From an uncultured Coxiella sp. (GTDB taxonomy: Bacteria; Pseudomonadota; Gammaproteobacteria; Comchoanobacterales; Comchoanobacteraceae), in NCBI GenBank assembly GCA_902538855.1, contig CACBGS010000001.1:50001-97369 (forward strand): DNA of 47,369 bases, given 5' to 3'. This document shows positions 35,313 to 42,322 of this stretch, piece after piece (the stretch's first letter is position 1; every line of letters begins with the position of its first letter). Position numbers and translations under genes: made by a program. The notes below the pieces were generated by a model. The model worked only from the letters and a program-made list of their open reading frames with translations, did no database searches and was not told the origin of the DNA.

Positions 35313-36050
35313 GTGGTAGATAGTGGTGAATTAAAATACCCTAATGAACTTAAGGCATATACGACTTATATCAGTCTTAGTGAATGTCATCTTAAAAAAA
35401 TGGAAGAGGATATAGTAGGTGGTAAACTGGTTAGTTTAGAAAAAATTAAAGCTGCTAGATCAGTTGTTGTTGCCTTTGATAAAGAACTTGAGCAGTTGAT
35501 TGATAAATATCCCTTGCCTAGTAAAGGGCATTCTGAGAGATTGCTTAGTTTTTATAGCACACTTCAAATTGATTTTGCTTATTATAAGGATATTGTCAGC
35601 ATATTCTCTGATACTTTATTAAATATCTTTGATAGGTCTATAGCTAAATTAAAAAGTAATGCTATCAAGGGTCAAGGGAAGTTATTAACTATTCAGGAGT
35701 TTGCTGATATCTTTACCGCTGCGTTTAAGTTATTTACTGCAAAAGTTAGTGTGGCAAAGAACAAATATGAAAAAGCTAAAGCTGCTTTATCAAGTAATCC
35801 TAATGTTCAAGCTTTATCAAATGATAGTATACATTATCATAAAGGTTCAGTTCTTGATCAATTAAATACATTACGTGATAGATATAGTGCTTTCCCAGAA
35901 AAAGTAGCAAAAGTACTTCAACTTAAGCAGACCAAAGGTATTGTGAAGATGCAGGCAGTGGTGAGAGCTCATCAGCAAAGACAAAAAAAGTATCCTAAGC
36001 CTGCAAATAGAAAGATTATACGAGGGTCTGGACCTAAGAGTGGTGCTTAA
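35313..36050 (+). CDS. Unknown helical protein with C-terminal IQ-like motif, candidate effector
   Basis: The product has 245 residues from the GTG at 35313, which has GAGG eight nt upstream. The protein looks almost wholly alpha-helical. Near the C-terminus MQAVVRAHQQR (213-223) fits the calmodulin-binding IQ pattern [ILVM]Q-x3-[RK]-x4-[RK], with Ala in place of the usual Gly, and a basic tail follows (KYPKPANRKIIRGSGPK). IQ motifs are rare outside eukaryotes. The neighbouring gene at 38540 has a better one, so host calmodulin binding is a reasonable inference. The stop lies 1 nt before the 3' end of the opposite-strand tRNA-Arg gene. Confidence 0.6.
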   Translation: MVDSGELKYPNELKAYTTYISLSECHLKKMEEDIVGGKLVSLEKIKAARSVVVAFDKELEQLIDKYPLPSKGHSERLLSFYSTLQIDFAYYKDIVSIFSDTLLNIFDRSIAKLKSNAIKGQGKLLTIQEFADIFTAAFKLFTAKVSVAKNKYEKAKAALSSNPNVQALSNDSIHYHKGSVLDQLNTLRDRYSAFPEKVAKVLQLKQTKGIVKMQAVVRAHQQRQKKYPKPANRKIIRGSGPKSGA

Positions 36051-36051
36051 G

Positions 36052-36125
36052 CGCCCCGAGCAGGATTCGAACCTGCGACCTATCCCTTAGGAGGGGATCG
36101 CGCTATCCAGCTGTGCCATCGGGGC
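36052..36125 (-). tRNA. tRNA-Arg (anticodon CCT)
   Basis: Read on the minus strand, a 74-nt cloverleaf with acceptor arms GCCCCGA/TCGGGGC, anticodon stem ATCCC/GGGAT around loop CTCCTAA (anticodon CCT), and T arm GCAGGTTCGAATCCTGC. The discriminator is G. CCA is not encoded (the genome continues CTTAA), so it must be added after transcription. The gene sits between two effector-like genes. Confidence 0.95.
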
Positions 36126-36235
36126 TACTTGCTGTAAGATTATCATAAAATATGCTGATATAACTACTTAAAACCAAGTATTTTGCTATGAAAAGCAATT
36201 TTTTTTGAGTTTACTAATTATTTTCAAATTATTTC

Positions 36236-36262
36236 TGCAAAAACTTTTAGACTGTACTATAA
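36236..36262 (+). promoter_or_regulatory. Effector-type promoter (TGCAAA ... TGTACTATAA)
   Basis: TGCAAA at 36236-36241 and TGTACTATAA at 36253-36262, with 22 nt from TGCAAA to the TATA. The box begins 43 nt before the ATG at 36296. The rest of 36126-36295 is AT-rich and shows nothing else. Confidence 0.7.
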
Positions 36263-36295
36263 CCTAGATAAGTTGAAATTTTTAAGGTTAATGTT

Positions 36296-38422
36296 ATGTT
36301 TGAACAAAATAAAAGTGATCTAGGGGGTGACTTACCTGAAGATCGTCCGGTGGATAAGAAAGCTGAAGCTGAATTTGTAGATGCTCTTGCAGCATTATTG
36401 AGTCCAAAACCCCTAACTACGTATATTCCCTGCGGCAATGTTAAGGTACATCCTTATGACTCTTCAAAAGATGCGCTAAAGCAGACAATAGAGGTTTCAG
36501 AACAAGAGTCGGATGAAAATGAAGTGAAAAGAAAAGCTCAAGTTGAGAATATTATGAGTCTTTTTGGAGCACCTGAAGTTAATCGTATGGATGACGATTT
36601 AGCAGCCATTGAAACAACTTTTAGTAAGTTAGCTACTGATTTAGACAGTACCTCATCTGCTTCTCCTGATTTATTGGAACCTACTGAGTTTAACGATGAT
36701 TCAGCGATGGAGTTTTTTAAACAATTAAATATGCCAGAAACTGATACTGAAGTTATTAATCCTTTACACTTGGCTGATCAAGAAGCTAAAGAATATAAAG
36801 ATCTTGAATTAGCATTGCTAGGATTGCATCTTAATCTTTATGATGATGATGCAAAACGTGAACAAGATATTATTACTGTTGCTGAAATTGCTCGTGAGAA
36901 TAGTGAATTAATTACAGCTTATTTGAAAGAAAGTGGTAATCAATCAATATTTACAGAGGTTGCAAAATTGGTGCAAGATATTAATGAGGCGGCCCAATTA
37001 ACTAGACTTGGGGATGAACTAGCTAAAGCTAATAAATTGCGCACTTCGCCTGCAGAAGAAGAAGAGCAGAGGAAGATATATAATTTTGTCACAACTCAGC
37101 CACTGTACAAACGTGCCTTACGTAAAGTTATTAAAAGAGCTAAAGAAAAGGCAAAATATATCAAAGATAAATATCATTCAATAGAGAAAATGAAGATGAC
37201 ATTTGATGGTGAACAAGTCAGTAAGAGAGAATATGCACTGAAGTGTATTGAAAAGATGATAGCACGATGCTGTAGATTTATTGCGTATGCTATCAACTCT
37301 TTGCGTTCAAGCCTAAGTACTTTGTTTGGTTTGAGAGTTTCAGAAGAACAGGCGGCAAAACTTGAAACCGAAGTTACTAATCCTTTATATGAGCATGAAC
37401 AGAAACGACAGCACGCAGCTACGATAATTACTAAAAATGCTGCTAAGTTTGTAAGGTCACTGCGTGCGCAGCCTTTCAGGGAATTTAACTCTTTAGATAA
37501 AATAGAGAAATTTCTGGGTAGTGATAAGGAAAAGTTTGCAAAAACTAGTGAAGAATATAAGAGAAATAAAGCAGTTAATCATTTCCAGTTAACTAACTTT
37601 GCTCCTATAGTTATTGAAGGTATGGTAACAAATACAGCCCGTGCTGTTCAAAATGCATGGGATCATCCGATTGGTCTGAATTTAAAAGAAAGAGTAAGTC
37701 AAATGATGCAAATGTTAAGAATTGCAAGAGATCAACTTGAGCAGCAAATTACAGAACGTGTTTTTGGTCAAGATGGTATGTGTTGTGTCTTCCAAGCAGG
37801 CGGTAATGAAATAACTCTTAATGCAAGTCAGTTAACCAGTATATACGGTCTGTATATGTTGGGGCACGATAGAACTATAAAAGATGCAGAAATTATGAAA
37901 ATTGCTGCTAGTAGTGGTGGGAAAATTGATGGAATGTCGCCAGATGATGTTAGAGAAGCTTTTAAAAGTGACTACGACGTGCTAATGAAAGTTGTTCCAG
38001 ATTTTGCACCGCAGATCAGAAGTCTTTGTGAAGCTATTTATAGTAATGATGTGACATCAGCTTTATTGCTCAAAAATGAGTCTGCACAAATATCAGCTCC
38101 AGCTAAAACATCTACAGTTGCAAAAACAGGGTCTATGTTAGCGGAAACTAGAGCGACAGCTGTGACAGCTGGAAGAAGACAGTTGTCAACTAGAAAGTCT
38201 AATGTTCAATCTTATGCTGATTCTGTCATAGCTAAAGCATTAAAGCAGGGTGTTATTTCTGTATATAAGGACCAAAAATTAACAAGAAAAGATGGAGGTG
38301 CACCAGGATTTTTAGTCAAGGCACAAAGTCGTGATGAAAAATACTATCTACATGTTGATAAATATGATCAATTTATGTTAATAAATGATGGGGCAAAAAA
38401 AGTAAATAGGAGAAAAAAATAA
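36296..38422 (+). CDS. Unknown 708-residue protein with shared C-terminal module, candidate effector
   Basis: No catalytic domain was recognised. The N-terminal 170 residues are acidic and probably disordered. The middle is helical, with a basic segment (KRALRKVIKRAKEKAKYIKD) and a more hydrophobic stretch (ARCCRFIAYAINSLRSSLST) that could touch membranes. Residues 639-708 form a module shared with the next gene: SYADSVIAKALKQGVISVY, then LVKA, YY, and a closing INDGAKK. The module, the stop and the terminator are repeated together after the next gene. AAGG precedes the ATG and a perfect promoter box lies 43 nt upstream. Confidence 0.7.
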   Translation: MFEQNKSDLGGDLPEDRPVDKKAEAEFVDALAALLSPKPLTTYIPCGNVKVHPYDSSKDALKQTIEVSEQESDENEVKRKAQVENIMSLFGAPEVNRMDDDLAAIETTFSKLATDLDSTSSASPDLLEPTEFNDDSAMEFFKQLNMPETDTEVINPLHLADQEAKEYKDLELALLGLHLNLYDDDAKREQDIITVAEIARENSELITAYLKESGNQSIFTEVAKLVQDINEAAQLTRLGDELAKANKLRTSPAEEEEQRKIYNFVTTQPLYKRALRKVIKRAKEKAKYIKDKYHSIEKMKMTFDGEQVSKREYALKCIEKMIARCCRFIAYAINSLRSSLSTLFGLRVSEEQAAKLETEVTNPLYEHEQKRQHAATIITKNAAKFVRSLRAQPFREFNSLDKIEKFLGSDKEKFAKTSEEYKRNKAVNHFQLTNFAPIVIEGMVTNTARAVQNAWDHPIGLNLKERVSQMMQMLRIARDQLEQQITERVFGQDGMCCVFQAGGNEITLNASQLTSIYGLYMLGHDRTIKDAEIMKIAASSGGKIDGMSPDDVREAFKSDYDVLMKVVPDFAPQIRSLCEAIYSNDVTSALLLKNESAQISAPAKTSTVAKTGSMLAETRATAVTAGRRQLSTRKSNVQSYADSVIAKALKQGVISVYKDQKLTRKDGGAPGFLVKAQSRDEKYYLHVDKYDQFMLINDGAKKVNRRKK

Positions 38423-38430
38423 ATAGTATA

Positions 38431-38482
38431 CTTTCCAATCAAAGAAGACCATTGTGTTCATGCACAGTGGTCTTTTTTTATG
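38431..38482 (+). repeat. 52-bp direct repeat carrying a terminator, copy 1
   Basis: CTTTCCAATCAAAGAAGACC and the bases after it to 38482 are repeated at 39907-39958 with a single C/T difference at the loop edge. Each copy follows a gene encoding the shared C-terminal module and leads into an effector-type promoter. Confidence 0.95.
38446..38479 (+). terminator. Rho-independent terminator
   Basis: AGACCATTGTG and CACAGTGGTCT form an 11-bp stem (one G-U pair) around TTCATG, followed by T residues to 38479. It terminates the gene ending at 38422. Confidence 0.9.
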
Positions 38483-38507
38483 CAAAAAATAACATATTGT
38501 ACTATAA
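38481..38507 (+). promoter_or_regulatory. Effector-type promoter (TGCAAA ... TGTACTATAA)
   Basis: TGCAAA at 38481-38486 immediately follows the terminator. TGTACTATAA lies at 38498-38507, giving 22 nt from TGCAAA to the TATA. The box begins 42 nt before the ATG at 38540. Confidence 0.7.
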
Positions 38508-38539
38508 CTACAGTAAGATAAATTTATAAAGGTATTATT

Positions 38540-39898
38540 ATGAAGCGAAGCAAACCCACAGTTGAAGATGATTTAAAAGAATTTCTCAAGAATTTAAAAG
38601 AATTTACTGATTCTATTGGAGAATTATATTCAGCGCAAATAACTGATCTTGCAGCGTTAGGTGAAAAGCGAGATGAGCTACAGAAAAAATATGATAATTT
38701 ACAAAAAGATAATAAAAAAATACTTGAAAAAATATATAAAAACTACAATAAGAGCATGAAAGAAATAGATAAAGAAGCCGTATATACTCCTAAACTTCTC
38801 TTACCTGTTTTGGAAACCATAAGGATTTTGGTGAAAGATTTTTGGTCTATTTTTGAAAGTTGGTATCATAAAAGTTCTCTTGTAGAGGCTAAAAGGTTTG
38901 AAAAATTGTCAATAGGCTACAAAGAACTCAGTGATAAATGTTTACAAAAAATACAAGGTGAAATAGAAGCCGTATCCGCATCAGCGCAACATAATAATAG
39001 CGTACTAAAAAGTGTTATAAATCCATCTGTGAATGTTATTGCTTCTGGTGCAGAAATTAGTTCAACTGGCGGATCAACATTTGCTGATATTGATAAACAA
39101 CGAATCAATAAGATGTTAGGTGACGCTTTTAATCGGCTGCAGACAAGTGTGGGTCTTTTGAATGAAAATGGATTGGATGCTTTAAGCCATTATAATCTTG
39201 CTGCATTTAATAATATTAATCCAGCAGATATGCAAGAATATACTATCTTAACGAAACAACTGCTGATCGAAATTGTGTTGGACCTACATGAAAAAAAAGG
39301 TATCAGAGATGAACAGAAGGTATCAGCTTCAGTTGTTGCGTTATTTAGGGAGATTGAGGCAATATCAAAAGTAACCTCCAAGCTAAATCATGATGGTTTT
39401 AACAAAATTGCTGGTACTGATATCGCTATAAATCAAGATAAGCTCCCTAGTTATCTTGCAAGTTGTAGTCCTGACCAGCTTGCAAAGGTTTTGCCTAATG
39501 TACTTGATAAAACTTATGCTGCACTTGCAACACAAGAATTAAATGCTTTCAAAGCCGCCACAAAGATTCAAGCAGTTTATAGGGGGAATAAAGCCAGAAA
39601 GGTGTTAAAATCTGCTGGTCCTGTGAGTCAAGTGAAAGCTGCTGCAGTCAATACAAAAAGTACAACACCTACTCCCTATGTGTCTGAGTACTCTAAATCT
39701 GTCATAGATAAAGCATTAACGCAGAGAGTTATTTCTAAATATAATAACGAAAAATTAAGAAATGATAAAGGAGTGATAAGCAAACATTTAGTTAAGGCAA
39801 AAGGTGGTGATACAATATACTATTGTACATCTGATAAACTTAGTGGCTTGTTAGAAATTCATGATGGTTCAAAAAAGTCAAAAGGTTTAGGTCGGTAA
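38540..39898 (+). CDS. Coiled-coil protein with canonical IQ motif, candidate calmodulin-binding effector
   Basis: The product has 452 residues. Residues 1-70 are a charged coiled coil (KRDELQKKYDNLQKDNKKIL). A hydrophobic helix around LLLPVLETIRILVKDFWSIF follows, then helical segments. KIQAVYRGNKARK contains a perfect IQ motif, I343-Q344-x3-R348-G349-x3-R353, the eukaryotic calmodulin-binding signature. Residues 382-452 are the C-terminal module shared with the previous gene (EYSKSVIDKALTQRVISKY...LVKA...YY...IHDGSKK). AAAGG precedes the ATG, and the promoter is of the effector type. Host calmodulin as partner is inferred from the motif; the same kind of motif serves this purpose in Legionella SidJ. 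Confidence 0.7.
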   Translation: MKRSKPTVEDDLKEFLKNLKEFTDSIGELYSAQITDLAALGEKRDELQKKYDNLQKDNKKILEKIYKNYNKSMKEIDKEAVYTPKLLLPVLETIRILVKDFWSIFESWYHKSSLVEAKRFEKLSIGYKELSDKCLQKIQGEIEAVSASAQHNNSVLKSVINPSVNVIASGAEISSTGGSTFADIDKQRINKMLGDAFNRLQTSVGLLNENGLDALSHYNLAAFNNINPADMQEYTILTKQLLIEIVLDLHEKKGIRDEQKVSASVVALFREIEAISKVTSKLNHDGFNKIAGTDIAINQDKLPSYLASCSPDQLAKVLPNVLDKTYAALATQELNAFKAATKIQAVYRGNKARKVLKSAGPVSQVKAAAVNTKSTTPTPYVSEYSKSVIDKALTQRVISKYNNEKLRNDKGVISKHLVKAKGGDTIYYCTSDKLSGLLEIHDGSKKSKGLGR

Positions 39899-39906
39899 AT
39901 ACTATG

Positions 39907-39958
39907 CTTTCCAATCAAAGAAGACCATTGTGTTCATGTACAGTGGTCTTTTTTTATG
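39907..39958 (+). repeat. 52-bp direct repeat carrying a terminator, copy 2
   Basis: This copy matches 38431-38482 at 51 of 52 positions and again starts 9-10 nt after a stop codon. Because the upstream coding modules are also related, the duplicated unit probably spans the 3' coding end, the terminator and the following promoter. Confidence 0.95.
39922..39955 (+). terminator. Rho-independent terminator
   Basis: AGACCATTGTG pairs with TACAGTGGTCT around TTCATG, followed by seven T residues. It terminates the IQ-motif gene ending at 39898 and is a copy of the terminator at 38446. Confidence 0.9.
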
Positions 39959-39983
39959 TTAGTTAATAGATGTTGTACTATAC
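39957..39983 (+). promoter_or_regulatory. Effector-type promoter (TGTTAG ... TGTACTATAC)
   Basis: TGTTAG at 39957-39962 lies 22 nt upstream of the TATA in TGTACTATAC (39974-39983). The box begins 40 nt before the GTG at 40014, which supports that unusual start. Confidence 0.65.
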
Positions 39984-40013
39984 TTTTTTTATTGTGATTA
40001 TATAGGTATCAAT

Positions 40014-40460
40014 GTGTCAGTTACTGGTGGTTCAAGTGCTTTGCATTTACTCTTAGCTTATGAGATTAAGTGTAGTTGCTTTGCGCAAGCGATTAGTGAA
40101 GTATATCAAGATAAAGCGATTTCTCTTAATATTAAGCAGGATAAGCTTAGCCATCTATACAATAGTCTTATGGAAGATCATGATAAAATAATTGATTTAA
40201 TACTCTTAGATAAAAATGCTGGTTATGCAAATCCTATGTTAGGAGTACTTAATAGACTTAAATGTGGTTTGCAGAAGATATGGTCTAAGTGTACCTATAT
40301 TTTTGATAAGGCTGTTGATTGTTCAGGTGATGAATATAAATATATGCTTAGTACGAATATAGAGGCTATTGATGAATACTTTGTACAATTAACAAAAGAC
40401 TTTCACAAAGCAAAAGCTATGGCAGCTGAAATACAGAATAACCATACCGATTTAAACTAG
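40014..40460 (+). CDS. Unknown 148-residue helical protein
   Basis: The start is a GTG at 40014; the overlapping ATG at 40012 is in a frame that closes after a few codons, and AGG lies at 40004-40006. The protein is helical. A coiled-coil segment (KQDKLSHLYNSLMEDHDKII) is followed by an amphipathic helix (PMLGVLNRLKCGLQKIWSK). This order resembles the middle of the IQ-motif protein at 38540 and the first half of the coiled-coil protein at 40598, so the three may share a domain. No known family was recognised. The promoter is of the effector type. Confidence 0.6.
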   Translation: MSVTGGSSALHLLLAYEIKCSCFAQAISEVYQDKAISLNIKQDKLSHLYNSLMEDHDKIIDLILLDKNAGYANPMLGVLNRLKCGLQKIWSKCTYIFDKAVDCSGDEYKYMLSTNIEAIDEYFVQLTKDFHKAKAMAAEIQNNHTDLN

Positions 40461-40499
40461 AAGATAAATACTTTTTTACTATAGAAACCATGTTTTTTG

Positions 40500-40526
40500 T
40501 GCAAACTATCTTTTTGTGTACTATAG
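40500..40526 (+). promoter_or_regulatory. Effector-type promoter (TGCAAA ... TGTACTATAG)
   Basis: TGCAAA at 40500-40505 and TGTACTATAG at 40517-40526, with 22 nt from TGCAAA to the TATA. The box is 81 nt before the ATG at 40598, about twice the usual distance, giving a longer leader. Confidence 0.55.
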
Positions 40527-40597
40527 GTAACGTTAGTTCTGAAAGATTTTTTATCATTTCTTATCAGTGATTAAGTTTTAAATTAAGGCGTACCGGT

Positions 40598-41485
40598 ATG
40601 CAAGCATTAACCCAAGACCAGATTGATCAGCTTGAGCAAAAGTGGGTAGAGATACGAAGTCTCTTAGAAGCTAGCGAGCAACAAGAAAATGCTAAGTTTA
40701 TTGAGTGTTTGCATGCTTATTTAGCTTTTTTTATGGATTTTGCTAAACAGGATAATGCTGATAAAGCAGATGAGATGCAAACTGAAATTACCCAGTTACA
40801 AGAGAAATTGACTGAATTTTATAATCAATCTTTCGAAGAGAAATCGCAATCTGAAGCATTACTTACTAGTTTTAGAAAGCTTAGGTACTACATAATATGG
40901 TTTTTTGGTAAGTTTGCTGCCGCTAATTTAGATTTGCGTATACAATTAATTGAGTCTATTTATAAGCATGATTATCAGCTTAATTTGGTTGGTTTAGAAG
41001 TTATTATTGCGAATCTTAAAGCTGAAGTAGAGCAGCTTAAACAGACTATAGATACATTACAGACAAATTTGGAAGAGGCAAATGCTAATATTGCTAAATT
41101 AGAAGATACACTTACTCAAAAGCAAGCTAAGATAGACGAATGTGAAGCGAAAATTACTGAGCTTACTACTGACCTTGCACAGGCTATTGAGAAAGTTACT
41201 GTCCAGGAAAAAACTATAGAGGAACATGTTGCTACCATTACCAAACATGAGCAAGATATTGCTGATAAACAACAGCAACAGGTGTCGTTAACAGAATCTC
41301 TAGCACAGCGTGATAAGGATATTGCCACACTAAAACAGGAAAAGCAGCAGTTGCAAACAGAGCTTGATGCAAGCAATACTGAATCTAAGAAGTTAACCAC
41401 AAGTATTGAGCAGCTAGAAGAAAAACTTGCAGCAAAAGATGCTAAGATTGTAGAGCTTGAAGCTGCAAAAAATAGTGGTAGCTAG
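40598..41485 (+). CDS. Long coiled-coil protein, candidate effector
   Basis: The product has 295 residues. The first 130 are helical, with an aromatic segment (RKLRYYIIWFFGKFAAANLD) in the position of the amphipathic helix seen in the two preceding genes. From about residue 145 to the end it is a continuous heptad coiled coil rich in Glu, Gln, Lys and Leu (LKAEVEQLKQTIDTLQTNLE and similar). No signal peptide or catalytic domain is present. Such coiled coils often mediate host protein contacts, but that is inference. zipA begins 115 nt downstream, marking the end of the effector-like run. Confidence 0.7.
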   Translation: MQALTQDQIDQLEQKWVEIRSLLEASEQQENAKFIECLHAYLAFFMDFAKQDNADKADEMQTEITQLQEKLTEFYNQSFEEKSQSEALLTSFRKLRYYIIWFFGKFAAANLDLRIQLIESIYKHDYQLNLVGLEVIIANLKAEVEQLKQTIDTLQTNLEEANANIAKLEDTLTQKQAKIDECEAKITELTTDLAQAIEKVTVQEKTIEEHVATITKHEQDIADKQQQQVSLTESLAQRDKDIATLKQEKQQLQTELDASNTESKKLTTSIEQLEEKLAAKDAKIVELEAAKNSGS

Positions 41486-41599
41486 CTTAACTTTAATTTA
41501 ATATATTGTTTTTCTTGTTTTATTTCTGATATGGTTTAGGTCGCTTGCAAATCTGCTACATTTTTGTCAATATGTATATATCTAAAATCTTGTGTAATT

Positions 41600-42322
41600 A
41601 TGGATACAATGGATATAGTTTCTACTTCGCTTGAGCAGTACTCGGGGATGGTTGCCCTTATCAGTGGCGTTGGTTTGCTCTTTTTAATAGCTGGTATGAT
41701 GGGGAAATCTAAAAATACGGGGCAATCGGTCAGTGCTTCACGGGTGGCTGATGTGAAAGCATCTATTAAGCAAGATCATGACGCCTCTACAGTGCCAGAA
41801 AGTGACTCTACTGAGCAGGATGCTGATTTTATGCAGGCGGAAGACCAGCCTGAAGCTGTAGTGGCTGAAGCAGTACATAGGCCGTTAACAGGTGTTATTA
41901 TTTTACATGTGATTGCTAAAAGCCAGGACCAGCCATTTAAAGGTTATCCATTGGTACAGGCATTTGCGCAAAATCATCTGCATGCCTCTGAGAATAATCA
42001 TTTTCAACGTTTTTCAGAACAGGATGGCCAAGGTAAGCTTTGGTTTCATGTGGCTTCTATGCGACATCCTGGTGTTTTTGATCTAGATGATCCAGGTATG
42101 ATGTCTTGCCCAGGATTGGTGCTTATTATGGATTGCGCACAAGTCGACTTAGTTCAGGAAGCATTTCTGTGTATGCTGGATACAGCACATCGATTAGTGG
42201 CTGATCTAGATGGCATACTATTAGATGAAAACAAGAATCCTCTAACTTCTAAAGTTATGCAGCATTGGCGTAATGAAGTTGCTAACAGTGCTGTAGCAGA
42301 TGTTCCTGAGGCTGTCAGCTAA
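41600..42322 (+). CDS. zipA: Cell division protein ZipA
   Basis: The product has about 240 residues. An N-terminal membrane anchor (MVALISGVGLLFLIAGMM) is followed by a charged and Gln/Pro-containing linker, then the FtsZ-binding domain: GVIILHVIAKSQDQPFKGY, LWFHVASMRHPGVFDLD, GLVLIMDCAQVD and a closing MQHWRNEV. ZipA tethers the FtsZ ring to the inner membrane in Gammaproteobacteria. The ATG at 41600 is chosen over an upstream in-frame start at 41564, which adds residues not typical of ZipA. Its usual neighbour ligA lies one gene downstream, with an extra IcmL-like gene between. The last 23 bases overlap that gene. Confidence 0.9.
   Translation: MDTMDIVSTSLEQYSGMVALISGVGLLFLIAGMMGKSKNTGQSVSASRVADVKASIKQDHDASTVPESDSTEQDADFMQAEDQPEAVVAEAVHRPLTGVIILHVIAKSQDQPFKGYPLVQAFAQNHLHASENNHFQRFSEQDGQGKLWFHVASMRHPGVFDLDDPGMMSCPGLVLIMDCAQVDLVQEAFLCMLDTAHRLVADLDGILLDENKNPLTSKVMQHWRNEVANSAVADVPEAVS

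Noticed and set aside
36052-36125. tRNA-Arg as an integration site of a genomic island
   Set aside because: No integrase gene and no repeated copy of the tRNA end was found nearby.
41116-41400. 94-codon Cys/Ser-rich minus-strand frame
   Set aside because: It is the antisense shadow of a Glu/Gln/Lys/Thr-rich coiled coil, which produces Ser and Cys codons on the other strand.
35271-41485. The second effector-like run as a prophage or plasmid insertion
   Set aside because: No phage structural, replication, mobilisation or integrase genes and no flanking repeats are present.
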